From Topomyia yanbarensis (Eukaryota > Arthropoda > Insecta > Diptera > Culicidae), in NCBI RefSeq assembly GCF_030247195.1, contig NC_080671.1, forward strand, positions 297,333,586 to 297,397,585: DNA of 64,000 nucleotides, in the 5' to 3' direction. Position numbers and translations under genes: made by a program. The notes beneath the pieces are model-generated. The model saw only the letters and a program-made list of their open reading frames with translations, was not told the DNA's origin and made no database searches. The first letter of the stretch is position 1; each line of letters opens with the position of its first letter. Below are positions 10,738 to 23,866 of the stretch, one piece after another.

Positions 10738-13700
10738 TAGTTCATTCGTTCATCATCGATGCGATATTCGTCGTGTTATTCACCCATGCCTCGAATAATG
10801 CTGCCCCGTTCGTCGCACGGAAGCACAGAATCAGCGAAAATGAATAATACAAACAACCAAAAAATCCGAATCTGATGTCTGCTGTTCGCTGCTTGTTCGC
10901 ATCGTTGTTTGTTGAATTTAGCCGTTCATGCAATGTTCATGCAAGCCATTCTTCGCTAAGGATTCTTCGTTCTTCATTCCTCCTGCATTGCGACCAAGAA
11001 AAACAAATTTATTGTTCTTTGATGGTAGGGTCAGAGCTTCATGACTGAAGTGGTGCAGAAATGCTTGCTATGTTCAGAATAGGATGACTTTTGCTATAAA
11101 CAACAATTAGTAGTACATAATGATTATTTGCTGATGTCTTTATCAGATTTTAAACAAGAAGCTGCGTAAGCAAAGCAAAACAAATCAATTACATTTGTAA
11201 ATCTGCGGATGTCTCGCGGGCGAAAACCGAATCAACACAATTATGAATCTACATACTAGACTATTGGTACTTCAAATAACTTTTTTTTCTAATGATGAAA
11301 TCAACACTGGGTGATAGTTTCCTTGAATATAATTTTAATGATGTTCTTAGGACCATTTGGCACAAATAGCAACCTTAAGACGAAATACTCTTATATAATA
11401 TAATTTCTATATCTATAGAAGTATAATCAAGCCACAAGTTTTTGACAAATCGATGCATTCCGATTTCAACCAAACTTAGCAAATATTCAACTTTTTGCCA
11501 AAACTGAACCGGTTAGTCTTATACCCTAGTATCAATTGAGGTTTTATCGTACTTTTATAGCCACTCATAACATTTAAATTGCACTTGTAGCGTGCTATAA
11601 ATCTTCAATTGTTGCTTGTGAACATAAGTTTTTGTACCATGAAAAACTATTGTTTAGCTTAAATAGCAGCTAATATGGTTTTAATTTCAGCAAAATCTAG
11701 CATGTTTTCAATAAAGTTGTACTACAAATCATTACAGAAAAAATGCTGAATATGTATGTATCTCCCTTGACATGACATCAAGAAATAAAATTTGGATATA
11801 TTCTATTAAGGGGCTACACCACTGTAGAGCACGCCAAACATGTCATAAAAATAGACACAAAATGAATTAAAAAAGCTAAGCAATAAAAAAATCCTTCTAC
11901 TGTGAAAATTTCCAAGCGTTCAAAAATCATTTGTTCGAGTTACGGCCAGCTCAAAAAAGTGGCTTCGAGAAAAACGCGGTACACACGAGATATGCATGAG
12001 GCATTGCGGTAGAATTGAAAATCTGAATATTTATGTATTGTTTTCGTCTTCCATGTTTTGGGATATGATTTTTAACATTCTAAAGCCATGTTTGACTAAT
12101 AAATTGAAAATCGACTTTTTTTATTCTACAGTGCTGTGACACTTTAAAACCGTTACTAAATTTATCTAAAAAATTTAGTAATTATTATTTAACATAAATG
12201 TAATCTCTGGACATATTAAAAAATATTTTAGAGCGCATGAGATGTTTAAGGACACTAACCACTAAACTATTTTCATTTGAAAGTTATAAGAACTTCGTCG
12301 TCTTCGAATAAAGTGCCTGAAAGTGAAAACTGTTTTTTCCATAAAGAATATACGAAAATGGCCCGAAAATGCCAAAACAATTTTTTTAAATGTTGCAATA
12401 TTCATTCAAAATAAAGTGTTCACAATTTTTTCATGGAACAAACTAGAGTCTAGGGAATCGATATGTCAAGACATATCAATCCTCTAGTCCAGATTTTTAA
12501 AGGCAAAAGTTTTCTTCTAAAATTTCAAAATTTCTTTTGTGGAGAAGCCCTAAATAATTTGAGAAATGGACGTTAAAAACATCATTGCTCCGATGATAGA
12601 GTAGGGGAACATGGGGAGACTTGACCAAGCGTAAGATTCGACATTTGGCTATAACGTATTCTATTTGGTCTTTATTTTTTTTTCAATATTTTTATACTTG
12701 TTTCGATCCCTTAAGGTAATTATAAATATTTGAAATGAAAAAACCTTTCATCATAGAAAATATTCTGCTCGGGGCCGCCGTACACTAATTACGTAAGGCT
12801 TTTTTAGAACTATTCAACCTCCCCTGCCCCCAGATAAGAGCTCGTATGATTTTGGTGAGCTCCCTCTCCCCCTACACAAGATTTTATCATGCTTTGTGTA
12901 ATTAAAAATCATATTGTTAATTCATTAAATTATTCGATAGCGAAAACGATACTTATTGAATTATTAAAAGAAAACTCAGGACAAAATTTAACTACGCGCC
13001 AAAAAACTATAAATTTTATCATTGACGTAATTGCAAACATGACACGATTTAACAAACCGTAATACACGAAATAACTAAACATTAAACATCACCGTGTTCC
13101 ATTTAATTTTACATGAAACGTATTTTCCATGACATAAAATTACACTTACTGTCATTCAGAACAAACGCCATATGTGGAGTAAAATTACATGATTTACAAA
13201 ATTCAATGTCATGTGAAATTAAAATCAAACATAAAACTAAGTCATTTTTGATGGTCGTATATGTCAGGATCAGGAGACGTAAATTGATACGATTTTTTCT
13301 AAGTGTGTGTATAATCATCTGCAGTAATTTCATTTGCATCCTAATCTCGCCCAGTAGAAATTTCAGAATACATTTTGGGAGATATTTAGAAACTCCGATT
13401 TGTTCCACATAATTTGCTTCGCTATATTCCACTTCCTTTGAATCTATTTCCTTGTGATGTAGAACTCAAAAGAAATTATAACCTCTTCTCGTGTGAATTT
13501 GTTCGGAGTTCCAACTATAACGCTTATCGTACGCATAGTTCCGACAAGGATATCTTCGAATTTTCTTGAAGTAAAATACAGTTCACACTCTGGAACTATA
13601 TGGCCAACAAGTTCTTTGACAATCACATGACAGAAAATTTTTCATATACCTTGCGGGTTTGAAGCGAAAGTTTGAAAAGAAGGATGTTGGCCTAACAACA

Positions 13701-15197
13701 CGAAGGGTCTCAACACTTCTTAACTTGTAAAGCAGATTGTGATTCCAGTTTCCGATCAGAACAATGTACCACCAAGAGTCAAGAAATTTCTGTAACTGCT
13801 CCAAAACCATCGACAATTAAACCGCCCCTTTCGTTGGCAACAATAAACAAAATTCCATAACTAATTTAACAATCATATTCTGTCGCTGCAAAACACTTCA
13901 ATTTGAGGTCTGCATTTCCATGACCATGATGTACAGTATGTGCTCATTTTGTTTGATATATGAAATGTTCATGGCACAAATAAGACATAGTTTCTTTTCT
14001 TATGAGAAGAATATTTTTCTTATCGATTTCATTTTTCATGCATGTTTTATGATATTACTTAAGAAAGGACAAACCTTCCCTCCCCCAGGTGAGAATTGGT
14101 AAGATATTTTGAAACACCCACTCCCCCCATATGTCCTTACGTAATTAGTGTATGACCCCTAATTAATAAATATACGTTAAATGGTGTATTTTTACCAAAC
14201 TGTGGTACCTACTGTTAATGTTAACCACGTCACAAAAAATCTCACCTTAACATCAATCTATCTTTATAACACTAGTTAACAAAGTTAGCAGTTATGGTTG
14301 AATTCGTGAGATGTGCACATGCAATGTAATCATTATAGCTAATCCCTAAAAGGGGATGCATTAAAAAAATTAAAATTCAGCTATTTTATATTTTTTGTTG
14401 CTATCTAAGGATCTCGAAAATATGGAGTAAAATAATTACAGCACGTTTTTTATGCCAAGTCGGTGGGGGAACAAGAAGTAATATTTGTATTGTGCATATT
14501 ACACCCACAACACAGTTCATTCTACAGCTAATTTACTTTTAAACAACCGTGCTGATTAAGCGATTTCGTCGTGATACTAGCAAAACATGCGCAATAGGTT
14601 AAATTATTGTGATATAACACCATGTGCAGATTAAAATCAAAACTTCATCCAAAAGAATTTTGTTTTGCTTATGCCGAGTTTTATCACCAAACATGGGTTC
14701 TATCTCCTTTGAATACTTGACAGACAAGGCTTCTATTAAGATTGTACTATATTTACCAAATATTGCCTTGATTCGGCTGTTAATTTAACCCATAGTTTTG
14801 TACTGAAGAACCAGTAGCACATTGGCTTGTTCCGAACAGTACAACGCATCAGAATACAAATATAGTTCTTCGCGAGCCATCATTCTGCGAAGATAAAATT
14901 GAAATCATCTTCGCCAAAAGTTGTAAACGATCATCGCTATGGTGATGAATGATTTGCTGAAGATTTTATCCGTCATTCGCTTCATAGCTTCCTCGTGCTG
15001 TTCATTCGGTCGCTCGATGCGCAGCAAGGCAAGAGTGTATGGATAAGGCAGTCGGATGAACACGGATTGGCAGTCGGCTTCATTCGTGGGTGAATATCAA
15101 CAGCAAGTTGAATATAACAGCGAAGAACGATGTGGGACGAATGCAGGTGATTCATATTCACCGTGCTTCGTCGCGATGAAGATTCTGAAGCAACATT
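10705..15197. mobile_element. 4.5-kb block interrupting the PLE
   Basis: PLE coding sequence ends near 10705-10737 and resumes near 15240. The string TTCACAAT occurs at both edges (about 10695 and 15199), compatible with a short target duplication. The edge sequences are loosely inverted: TGTTGCAAATATTCTTCGCC on the left, GAAGATTCTGAAGCAACA on the right. The interior has no recognised gene and includes a second TIR structure (12771-14160). The outer boundaries are provisional. Confidence 0.4.
12771..14160. mobile_element. TIR element with TACACTAATTACGTAAGG ends
   Basis: An 18-bp perfect inverted pair, TACACTAATTACGTAAGG (12781-12798) and CCTTACGTAATTAGTGTA (14135-14152), is set in GGGGCC and GACCCC outer ends. 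C-rich tracts (CCTCCCCTGCCCCC, CACTCCCCCC) lie just inside each end, as in the two smaller elements near 61 kb. Minus-strand frames at 13109-13816 are open for 60-107 codons but match no family I know. It may be a PIF/Harbinger-like derivative, inferred from end style only. Confidence 0.6.
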
Positions 15198-15239
15198 CAC
15201 AATGTAAACACATTACCAAGCAACATAGATCACAGCTCA

Positions 15240-15609
15240 GATGCAACACAGATCACTCAGGTTTACCGATCACTGCCACACATTCCATCAGCCCTTCAAT
15301 AGCCAATATTCTCAAAACGGATTATCCAAACGTAAAAATAACAGCAAAGCCCCTCAATGCAATATCGGGGCTACTACAAAACATAAAGAATCCTATAGAT
15401 CCTCTACTGCATTTGAACATCATCTACAGTCTACCGAGTGACTCCTGGCCGATGTGCTATATTGGTATGTCCCGCAATCAGCTGAAAACACGGCTGTATG
15501 GCCACAAAACCAATATTAACCAATACCAACGACTGAAAGAGGAAGGTGCGACAAACAGTGATGAGCGGATGATTAGTCTCGGAGAGAAAACTGCTCTCAT
15601 CGAACACAT
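15240..15609 (+). pseudogene. PLE linker and GIY-YIG endonuclease N-terminal fragment
   Basis: The frame reads SPSIANILKTDYPNVKITAK, then IIYSLPSDSWPMCYIGMS and RNQLKTRLYGHKTNINQYQR, ending GEKTALIEHM. The IIYSLP...CYIGMS pair is the GIY-YIG start of PLE endonucleases, which nick the genomic target; the following R (in LKTRLYGHK) is the expected catalytic arginine. Family identity breaks abruptly at EHM (15609), and the matching continuation VKHNHTFDLTRAKI begins at 23246. The upstream reading frame from 15056 is unrelated sequence fused in frame. Confidence 0.85.
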
Positions 15610-17919
15610 GAGCCGCGTCCTTAAATCCACCAGCAACTCATCGGTATTTTGATGACTTTTTGTTGCGGGAGAGTAAAGCGACGCGCTGTGACACCAGTGT
15701 GCAACATAAACAAACCTTGATTATGTTGCGCGAGAGAGAGATCATCACATCAGACAGCTCAACAATCCATCGTACGGTGAGGGCCGATGATTTGGTCAAC
15801 AAACGGCATCGAGAGGAAAGAGACTTTTAAAGTACACATACCAATACACCAGTTATTTGGCATGCGCTAGTATTGAATTGCTGGTGAATAAGTTTCACTT
15901 CTGCGTGTCAGTCGAGTGAGCAGTTTAGAAACTGATTGGACTTGCGCCTGTCGTTTTTTCCTATTTTCGGCCTGGGCAACTTATGCGCATCTTATGTACA
16001 TTTTAGTTAATAAATTGCTTATCCTAAACACTAGTTGCGCACTCTGAAAATAAGACAATAAACAAAGAACAAGTTCACTATCTCGCTTTTCAATTGCAAT
16101 CAGAATACTTTTCCTTTATGGACTATTCTTTAAATGCATTTTTTTAGCTTCCTACAGTTAATTATATAGCTATTTGAGTGTTTTTCGTGTTGGGTCTACT
16201 AAAAAGGTCTATATGTACTCGTCTCAATGCTTCAGGCATTAATTGAGATGAAACCAAAACTGTTATTAGCATTTATAATTTAAGTTTGATTCGGTGGTAA
16301 GTAGTTTCTTCAAAATTGTTCGCGCTTTTGAAGATTCAAAATTTGAATATCTCATCTTCAGTTCAGTGTTTTCCGCACAGCTGAACGGTCAGTTAATTTT
16401 TTCAATTAATAGTTCAGCAACGTGGCTTCAATTTACTGATTTTCAGTAATATATTTTCCGAGTTTCAGCAAAACAAACGTCACTTGTACTGAGATCTTGG
16501 TTAGCTCGGCTGCATAAAACTTGGTAAAAAGTTGCGGAAAAAGTGAGAGTCGGTAGAACAAAATTAGTGGTGTAGCTTCCAATCTGCTTATTTCGTTGAC
16601 GTTGGAAAATGCCTGTATATTTTTATGAAAATATAAGGTAATGAGCAGATTTTCTCCTTGTTTCTATTATCACCCTACCTGTTAGATCAGAAAAGCACCT
16701 AAGCCTAAACAAACAGTATATTTACTGTTGGAAAATAATTCAAACAATAATACGTTCAATGTTGCTGATGTATACCAATCACTTAAGGGACCATAGATGT
16801 TTTTCTACGTTTTCTGATCCGTCTTAAAAAAAATCATCGAACACGAGAATGTCAAATATATTGAGGTCTCTTGCGTAGTTAAAAACACACTTCAGTGTTT
16901 AAATACAATATTTGGCGACATGCAAAAACTGTTTTACTGCCCCTCTTCGGTACCTTGAAATTGTTTAGGCAAAACAGATAAAAAGCGCAATAGTTGCAAT
17001 GCTATTTTGAAAATACTTTCGAGAGTCCACAGAGTTCCAGAACAAAGAATAAGCCAGCGGTCACTGCTTGATGAATGTAAAATTTACAAATTTTACATTA
17101 AATGCGGTGTTGTTTTTGTCGAAAGGAATTTTTTAACTTTAATTGGAACTAATTGGAATTTGAATTCGAGTTTGTGTAAAATTGGTCAATTCATATTCTA
17201 GAACTTATATGGACCTTAATTCAGTCACCAGTATATATTAATATCAGTAAATCTACTAAAAATGCTTCCGAAAAAAAAACTCTGAGTTGAAATGAGAAAT
17301 TCATGAAGTTTCAATCTTATTTTAGTTGAGATTTTCTACATGCTTTAAAAATTATTATAAAGGTTTTGAATCAGTTTTATCGATTGACCACATTATCTTT
17401 GTACAGTATTATTGAGGCCACACATGATCCATTTCGGCACCGATTCGTGTTGGCCAACCGCATCAAAGACATTATTTACCAAACTCTGAATTTCTAACAA
17501 ACAATTTGGTTTCAAAAACATTTAAATATGGCTTTAAATAATTTTGAATTATTTGTTACAAAAATGTTACACCTAACGAATGGCTAACATTTTTCTCGTT
17601 GTTTCACTTCATATAGTTTCGTAGTAGGTAGGGGAAACTGGTCGGTTGCCGTCACTGGTCGGTTGTCGACAATTGATTCGTAGGTTCTGTACTACAACCA
17701 AAATATTTGTTGAACAAGTGAAAACCTGCTTAAAATTTTTTTGATCATTTGCTGAGTGTTATAGAAAGAAGCAGATCGATCGAAAAAGTATGCACATAGA
17801 ATATTTACGAAGTGAATTAATTTTATATTGTGGTTCAAAAATTGAATGCCAATTCGCCACAATTGTTATTATTTATTTTACCCCATTTTTGTGGCAAATG
17901 CTTAATTCTCTCTAACCTA

Positions 17920-18070
17920 ATCAATATGGGTATTTTCGGAACAGGCTTTACGAGTAGATACCAGAGATCGATTTTGGACGCAATTCTGAAAACCAAGATG
18001 GCAACTTCTGGTGAACCGTTTTTGATAATTTACATGGGAAAAGCCCATGGGTCGTGTTTTCACCGCTGGG
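17920..18070 (-). repeat. Solo S unit
   Basis: One diverged copy of the roughly 116-bp S repeat (ATGGGTATTTTCGGAACAGG, GATACCAGAGATCGATTTTG, AAGATGGCAACTTCTGGT), in the orientation opposite to the tandem array at 20855-21470. An isolated TIR-like end (GGGGCCATTCATAAACCACG) follows at 18111. Confidence 0.65.
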
Positions 18071-18631
18071 TAGCACTGTATACACCGAATTGTCACGACC
18101 AGAGAGACAAGGGGCCATTCATAAACCACGTAGACCAAAATTTGAGAATTTGATTGCATTGCTTAAAAATATCCCATCACGGTATTACACTTAAATGAAA
18201 GCAACAGGAGCATGTCTTACCTGTGAGGCGATCGTATGCAAAAAGATGGCCGGTCGAGGTCGCTGCGATCAATGAGCCCTTTGGCTCGTCGTTGCTAACG
18301 CTGGTGTGCGTATACGAGCAATGCATTAATGGCTCAAAAAAATCGTGCTCAAGGCATTTAGCTGAATACAATGCGATCGTCCCGATCTGCCATGCCAAGC
18401 TTTGTAGCGGTAATATTTTATGCGGGCGGCCATTTTGTTTTAGTCTTACGATTGATTATATGCAATTATGCGATGTTATTATGTTAGAACAAAAGGAAAA
18501 CTATTTGTTTTGTGATTTGAATATAAAGTGGTTGTCCCGAACCGTCATGCCTAGTTTTCATTGCGGCAAGGTATTTTTGCTGATATTTATGCGCGAGCTT
18601 TTTTATTCAATTGCGATGTGGCGTACTGTAA

Positions 18632-19605
18632 GGGGCCGTTTATTTACCACGTGGACAAAAAACCCCTCTTTTCTGACCCCCTCGTGGACAAGTGTGGACG
18701 ATTCATAAACCCCTACCCCTCCCTACGGTGTCCATGTGGACTTTCAAAAAAATGGGTAGTTTCATAAAAATGGGATCTAGAAAATTTTCCCATGTGGAAG
18801 ACTAATATGAAGCAAACCTTATGAAAATCGTTCAAATCTCAACGACTTATGATATTTTATATTTACATTTCAAAGATTCATCACAAATAACCTTTGAATT
18901 CTTGAATTGGTTCGTAATTTCAACCTCTAGCTATGAAATCCAAAATTGATGTGATTAGACCATGTTACAGGTAGAGGAGCCCGTATTCATCTCATTAGTC
19001 AGGATATCACACTCTTTCGTTGATAACTCGACTTAGAGTTAGTGGATTGCGCTTAAATAGGTATCATCATCTTCGCTTCGTTCCTAAGAAGCAGCACAGT
19101 TTAAAAAATTTTCCTGGGAATTGTAAAATACTCGCGTTTGAGCGAAGCGAAAAGTCGAGCACAACGTACCCTTATTCATCCTACCATTTGAGCTAATGCG
19201 TTGAATAGAGATAGCAGATACTGCTCTAACTAATGTGTTCAAATGGGTGAGATGAATATAGGTGTTAAGATGAATTAGGGAGCCCTAGTTAAAAAATTCT
19301 GATTCTTTTTCGTGCGAGTTCTTATGATTTTTTCGATCATAGTCTTCATAGATGTTTTCAATTTTCACACGTGATGCACACGCATATACTATGCTGTTAT
19401 AAGCACTTGGACTATTTAAAAATCTTGAAAAAATTGAATATAACCGCTCACACCAATGACAATACAAATTTGTTTCATTTTTATATAAAAAACAAAAATA
19501 TGACGACGTGGACATTACCCATACCCCCATCCCAATGGACAAGCATGGACTTTCTCGTGACCTCTACCCTTTCCTAAATGGTTCACGTGGTATATGGATG
19601 GCCCT
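18632..19605. mobile_element. TIR element with TACCACGTG ends and TAA duplication
   Basis: The ends GGGGCCGTTTATTTACCACG and, inverted, AGGGCCATCCATATACCACG are flanked on both sides by TAA (18629-18631 and 19606-19608). A 3-bp TWA duplication with GGGCC termini suits the PIF/Harbinger style. Further CACGTGG/CCATGTGGAC or GTGGAC motifs repeat inside both ends. There is no transposase frame, so it is non-autonomous. A second MITE-like element lies inside (18974-19285). Confidence 0.75.
18974..19285. mobile_element. Nested MITE-like element, TA-flanked
   Basis: The ends GAGGAGCCCGTATTCATCT and, inverted, GGGCTCCCTAATTCATCT match imperfectly, with TA outside each (18972-18973 and 19286-19287). 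It lies within the TAA-flanked element. Interior AT-rich, no frame. Confidence 0.5.
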
Positions 19606-20349
19606 TAAGGCGATTTTTGCGAAATATAATATATGCATGCGGCTGCTGAGTTTTTTCTTTGCAGGCTACAAAGCAGCCATTTTTCATGACAGGCGACCAA
19701 GCAGCAATTTTGCTAGTATGAAAAGGCACGTGGTTTGCACGCTTTCACAATTCTTTTTCTTTCGAGTCGCCATATTGTTTTGGGAAGCCTTTCAGTTTAC
19801 ACGCTTTCACTCTTTCCTTACTTGATTTAACCGCATGGGGGATTCTAACTGGATTCTTTTTACAATAACCGGCAGGATCGCCAATGAAAGAATTTGATTT
19901 TACCAATGCTCATTCTACTATTAAATTTATTCTATATCATTTTCACATCAATTTGAAAACACGCTTGTTTGGAATTATTATTTTTTTTATTTGTGATCAT
20001 TTATCATTATTCCCGAAAATGTGGTGGGGGAGCAGAGTTACTCTTTAGACTCCCCCTCCTTCCTTCTGGCTACGTGCCAGCGTGGACTTAAGTCTGATTT
20101 GTCCTAATCTTTAGTTAAAATATAGGTTGCCTGAAACTCACTCAATTGCAATGAATGCGATCCGCCAGTGCAATAGTAGTACGTAATACTCGCACCAGTT
20201 TTTCACATAGGTACATATATCGTGCATCTAATGAAGAATGATGTTGAAAATGCCTTTGATGGTAGTTGAAATGAATAAATTTCCTTTTTTTAATGTTTCT
20301 CTGAAAAAAAAATCTGTCCTTTGAAATGCAAAGAACTTTTTTAGCAGTT

Positions 20350-21610
20350 TATTTTTTGCGTGGATTTCGAAATTAACACGGTTTTTTTCAAAAAAATATT
20401 CTGAGTACTTTTGAATGCAAAAGACTTAGAAGATTTTCAGAAACCTGAAAGACGCGGGTCTGGAAGATTCCTTATGGCCCGCACCTCAACAATATGGATA
20501 TTTTCGGAATGGTCTTGAAGTAGGTACCAGAAATTGATATTGACGCCATTTTTAAATCTAAGATAGCGACTTCCGGTTTAGCGAAATTCGCTATAACATA
20601 ATCAGTATGGGATGTACAAATAGCTTTAATTAGGCAGTTGAATTTACTTGAATTTTAGCAATATGTTTAATTTGAATCAATTAAAACCCCCAACTCACAT
20701 TACATACATCTCTTTCTTCTCTCATTTCCATTCTCACCGCACTCTTCAGGATGCACACATAAAAATATTTTACATTTCGCTGGTTTATGATTAGATCTTT
20801 TATTCGAGGATGTTTTGGATGATCGCCCAGATTTTCCATTCAGGAATTTCGGTTAACCGGAAGTCGCCATCTAGAATTTCAAAATGTCGTCAAACTCGAC
20901 ATTTGTCTCCTGCTCGTCAAAAACCATTCCGAAAATATTCATATTGGTTAAGTTGTAGAGAATCTCGCTAAGCCGGAAATCACCATCTTGGATTTCAAAA
21001 TGGCTTCCAAAATCAATTTTTCATGGACAACCTTGGGCTGAAGAAGCTGATTTATTTATTTATTTATTCCTGGCACCTACTCGTTAACACCATTCCGAAA
21101 ATACCTATATTGATTTGGTTACAGCGAATTTCGCTAAACCGGAAGTTGCCATCTTGGATTTCAAAATAGCGTCAAATATCAATTTCTGGCACCTACTCTA
21201 CAAGACCATTCCGAAAATACACATATTTATTGGGTTATAACGAATTTCGCCAAACCGGAAGTCGCCATTTTGGATTTCAAAATGCCGTCAAACACACATT
21301 TCTGGCACCTATTCGTCAAGACTATTCCGACAATACCCATATTGCATGGGTTGTAGAGAATTTCGCTAAACCGGAAGTCGCCATCTTGGATTTCAAAATG
21401 ACACCAAAAATCAATTTCTGGCACCTACTCGTCAAGACCATTCAGAAAAGACCCATATTGTTGAGGTGCGGGACATAAGGAGTCCAGACCCGTCTCTTCC
21501 ATCTTTCCGAAAATCTTCTAAGTCTGTTGCATTCAAAAGGACTAGGCATATTTTTGTAAAAAACGAGATAATTGCGAAATCCGTGCAAAAAAAAAACTTT
21601 TAAAAATATT
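20350..21610. mobile_element. S element: long inverted arms around a satellite array
   Basis: The left arm (about 20350-20605) and right arm (about 21350-21610) are diverged reverse complements. Shared landmarks are GCGGGTCTGGAAG/CCAGACCCGTC, GCCCGCACCTCAACAATATG/CATATTGTTGAGGTGCGGGA and TTTGAATGCAAAAGACTTAG. Between them lie the tandem units at 20855-21470 and an unrelated AT-rich spacer. It looks like an element whose terminal region expanded into a tandem array on one side. Confidence 0.75.
20855..21470 (+). repeat. S tandem array, five 116-bp units
   Basis: CCGGAARTYRCCATCTTGGA anchors recur at about 20857, 20973, 21139, 21255 and 21371, so spacing is 116 bp except where an extra 50 bp containing a TTTA run separates units 2 and 3. 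Each unit also has CTGGCACCTACTCGTCAAGA and CCATTCCGAAAATA. The 80-codon frames on both strands are by-products of the repeat. Confidence 0.85.
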
Positions 21611-23000
21611 CTAAGTCTAAATATATTCTAATATTCTAAGAATTAACGCGGTTTTTTACGAGGATTTTCGAATTAACGCGGTACGTAACCCCCGCGTAAA
21701 AAAACCCTGAGTGTAATACATTTTCGTTATACATGACATGACAACTATATACAAGAAATCAATATTCGAGTTCTAAAATTTTGTAAAAGAAAAGACCGAT
21801 CAAATCGATAACTTGAACCAGTAATCAGCGGTTTGAGTTTGGTCGTCTTGATCAGCTGGTAGGAGAAACAGGATAATGTTCGCATAATGTATAGGAAGGA
21901 TGCCCATATGATCTAAACACCAAAAATGGTTTGGTTAAAATCTCGATGTTTCATGCATTTTAAAGATATTTGTCATCCCAAATTCAAATTCGATTTCTTA
22001 GAATTTTTTAGTTCCTTCTTCTATGGGAATTTCATGTGACCGGACGATTAACAGTTTATATTTCCGGAACCATACAACGGATCCGTACGAAATTTTGTAG
22101 CAGGAAAACATGCCTTTAATTTGAGGCATTTGTGATAATCGGCCAAACCATCACCGAGAAACTGATAATAGCAAAAATAACCCGAGAATAGTGAAAAACT
22201 GTATTTGAGCGCAATGAAAACTTGAATGCTCTATTTATCATACAACTGCGCGCATCAATTAACAACCATCCTACCAGATGCGAGCCCAAGAGCACACTGA
22301 CGACAAAACTTCGTTGACGGTGGTATACGCATTCTTGAAAGAAGCTTATACAACAGGTAAAAGAAGCGAAAGAGATAGCATCCTGGGTGCCGACCACATG
22401 TTGTGAGAATGGGAATTTATTTCGGCCGACTGCATGCCCCCACCATCATTTCAAGAACGACTGAGAAGCGCGATTGACAGATCTGTATGCGTACTGCGCA
22501 GTGCTACCAAAAGTACAGATGTTTCTATAAAGCTGCAGATTATTTGAATTGTATAGGTACAGATTAAAATGATGTCTAAGGAAACTACAGCATGGTACAT
22601 ATTTTTGGAGATAAAATGGTAAAGCAATAGTTTTATTTGACATTTCTAATACCTAGTAATATTAAGAATGTTTATATAGGATATATAAATTTACGGAAAC
22701 TGTTTTTCTTTGGTGTGTAATACAAATATATTTTGTAATTTGACTACTCCAAACAAATGATTTGCTGGCGAATGAACTTATTATTGAAACCTTAACAATA
22801 GAACAAATGATTTTTGCACTAAGAACTCAGTGTTTTTTATTTATTATTGACGGTAAAATAAAGCGAGATTGGAAAGGTTGATGTATAAAACACCCAAATT
22901 AACCAAATATTATTCAACTAGCAAAACGTTTGCATTAACTTATTGCTGTAAATTTCGGTACAAATTTTCTGAAAAAGTAGTGCGATTTTTTTATTCCCGG
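21611..23000. other. No gene recognised
   Basis: Starts with a CACTCAGG-type MITE end at about 21690-21715, then anonymous DNA. Short frames at 22116-22397 and 22446-22643 (minus) show no family features. Confidence 0.45.
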
Positions 23001-23186
23001 TAAATAATATAAAATGTGGCATCACTGGTACCAGCTTATTTTAGTTTCTCTTTGCTGCTCAGCAGCGAGAGGGGAATGGGTGTCGCAGCTCTCCAACGTG
23101 CAATGTTGCATCCGAAGTTTTGTATCACAACAGAGCAAAACTTTCTCTTTTGCTCACCGAAAAAAATCGCGGCAGCCATGTTTAAC

Positions 23187-23219
23187 TCAACAATTTGGTC
23201 ATCGATGACCAATTGTTGA
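23187..23219. repeat. 33-bp near-perfect palindrome
   Basis: The centre TGGTCATCGATGACCA is fully symmetric and flanked by TCAACAAT and ATTGTTGA, with one unpaired T. It lies 26 bp before the PLE C-terminal fragment, at the edge of the 15.6-23.2 kb block. Confidence 0.75.
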
Positions 23220-23245
23220 GCAATGTTGAATTTCGAAACACGCCT

Positions 23246-23467
23246 ATGGTAAAACACAACCACACGTTTGATCTCACCAGAGCAAAAATCGTAGACAGAA
23301 CCTATCGACCGATGGCTCTTCCGATTCTTGAAATGTGCCACATCCAAACACAGCTAACACTGAAACATCGCACCGACGTAGACGGACTCAACACGATTTA
23401 CGCAGGCATTCTACACACTCTCAAAATGACCAACACTCGCAGAAACAGAACCCCAAATCAAGACTAA
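23246..23467 (+). pseudogene. PLE endonuclease C-terminal fragment
   Basis: The frame begins MVKHNHTFDLTRAKIVDRTY and continues LPILEMCHIQTQ, TDVDGLNTIYAGILHTLK and ends at a stop after RTPNQD. This is the C-terminal part of the PLE GIY-YIG endonuclease domain. It takes up exactly where the fragment at 15240-15609 stops (EHM then VKHN), so the two are probably one original copy. The following 400 bp to about 23880 is the element's 3' non-coding part. Confidence 0.85.
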
Positions 23468-23829
23468 AATATTGACACTTCTTTTGGCTCACGATAAAGA
23501 CCCAATACACACACCGCTACTGTTGGCTCATCATCAACAAATTGAACGCTAAATTCGAATCGTGTAGATCCATAGCTCCATGACCCGTTGCGCTACTAAA
23601 TGGTTTTTCTCGCACAAAATCACCATCCAGCCACAAAAATCCGTGCCAAACCACCTGACATCCGACTGTTGGCAATCAACAATACGACGAAAACGATTAA
23701 CTTAAAGTGAGTTTACAATGCGCTACATGTTTTATTGTTTTTTTTATATCTTCATTTTGTATTTTGTTGTCTTGTGTTTTTTCATTTTATATTATAACTT
23801 TCTGACCAACAATAAAAATTCCAGTTTCC

Positions 23830-23866
23830 CTTGAAACAGGTCATCAAAAACGGCCGAAACGTCGGG
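23830..23866 (+). other. Hammerhead-ribozyme-like motif in PLE 3' region
   Basis: GGTC...GGCCGAAACGTCGGG: the four bases GGTC can pair with GGCC as stem II, followed by the core GAAAC and a GTC cleavage triplet. PLEs are known to carry hammerhead motifs in their terminal repeats. The CTGATGA core box expected before stem II is replaced by TTGAAACA, so it is probably inactive. The element position fits. Confidence 0.5.

Larger units (their letters stand above)
15610..23245. other. 7.6-kb repeat-filled block splitting the PLE endonuclease
   Basis: The block lies between two PLE fragments that would be contiguous in an intact element. It contains satellite-type units, a TAA-flanked TIR element with a nested MITE, a large inverted S element and long anonymous AT-rich stretches (about 15.7-17.9 kb and 21.6-23.0 kb) in which I recognise no gene. 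It may be several successive insertions rather than one. Confidence 0.5.
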
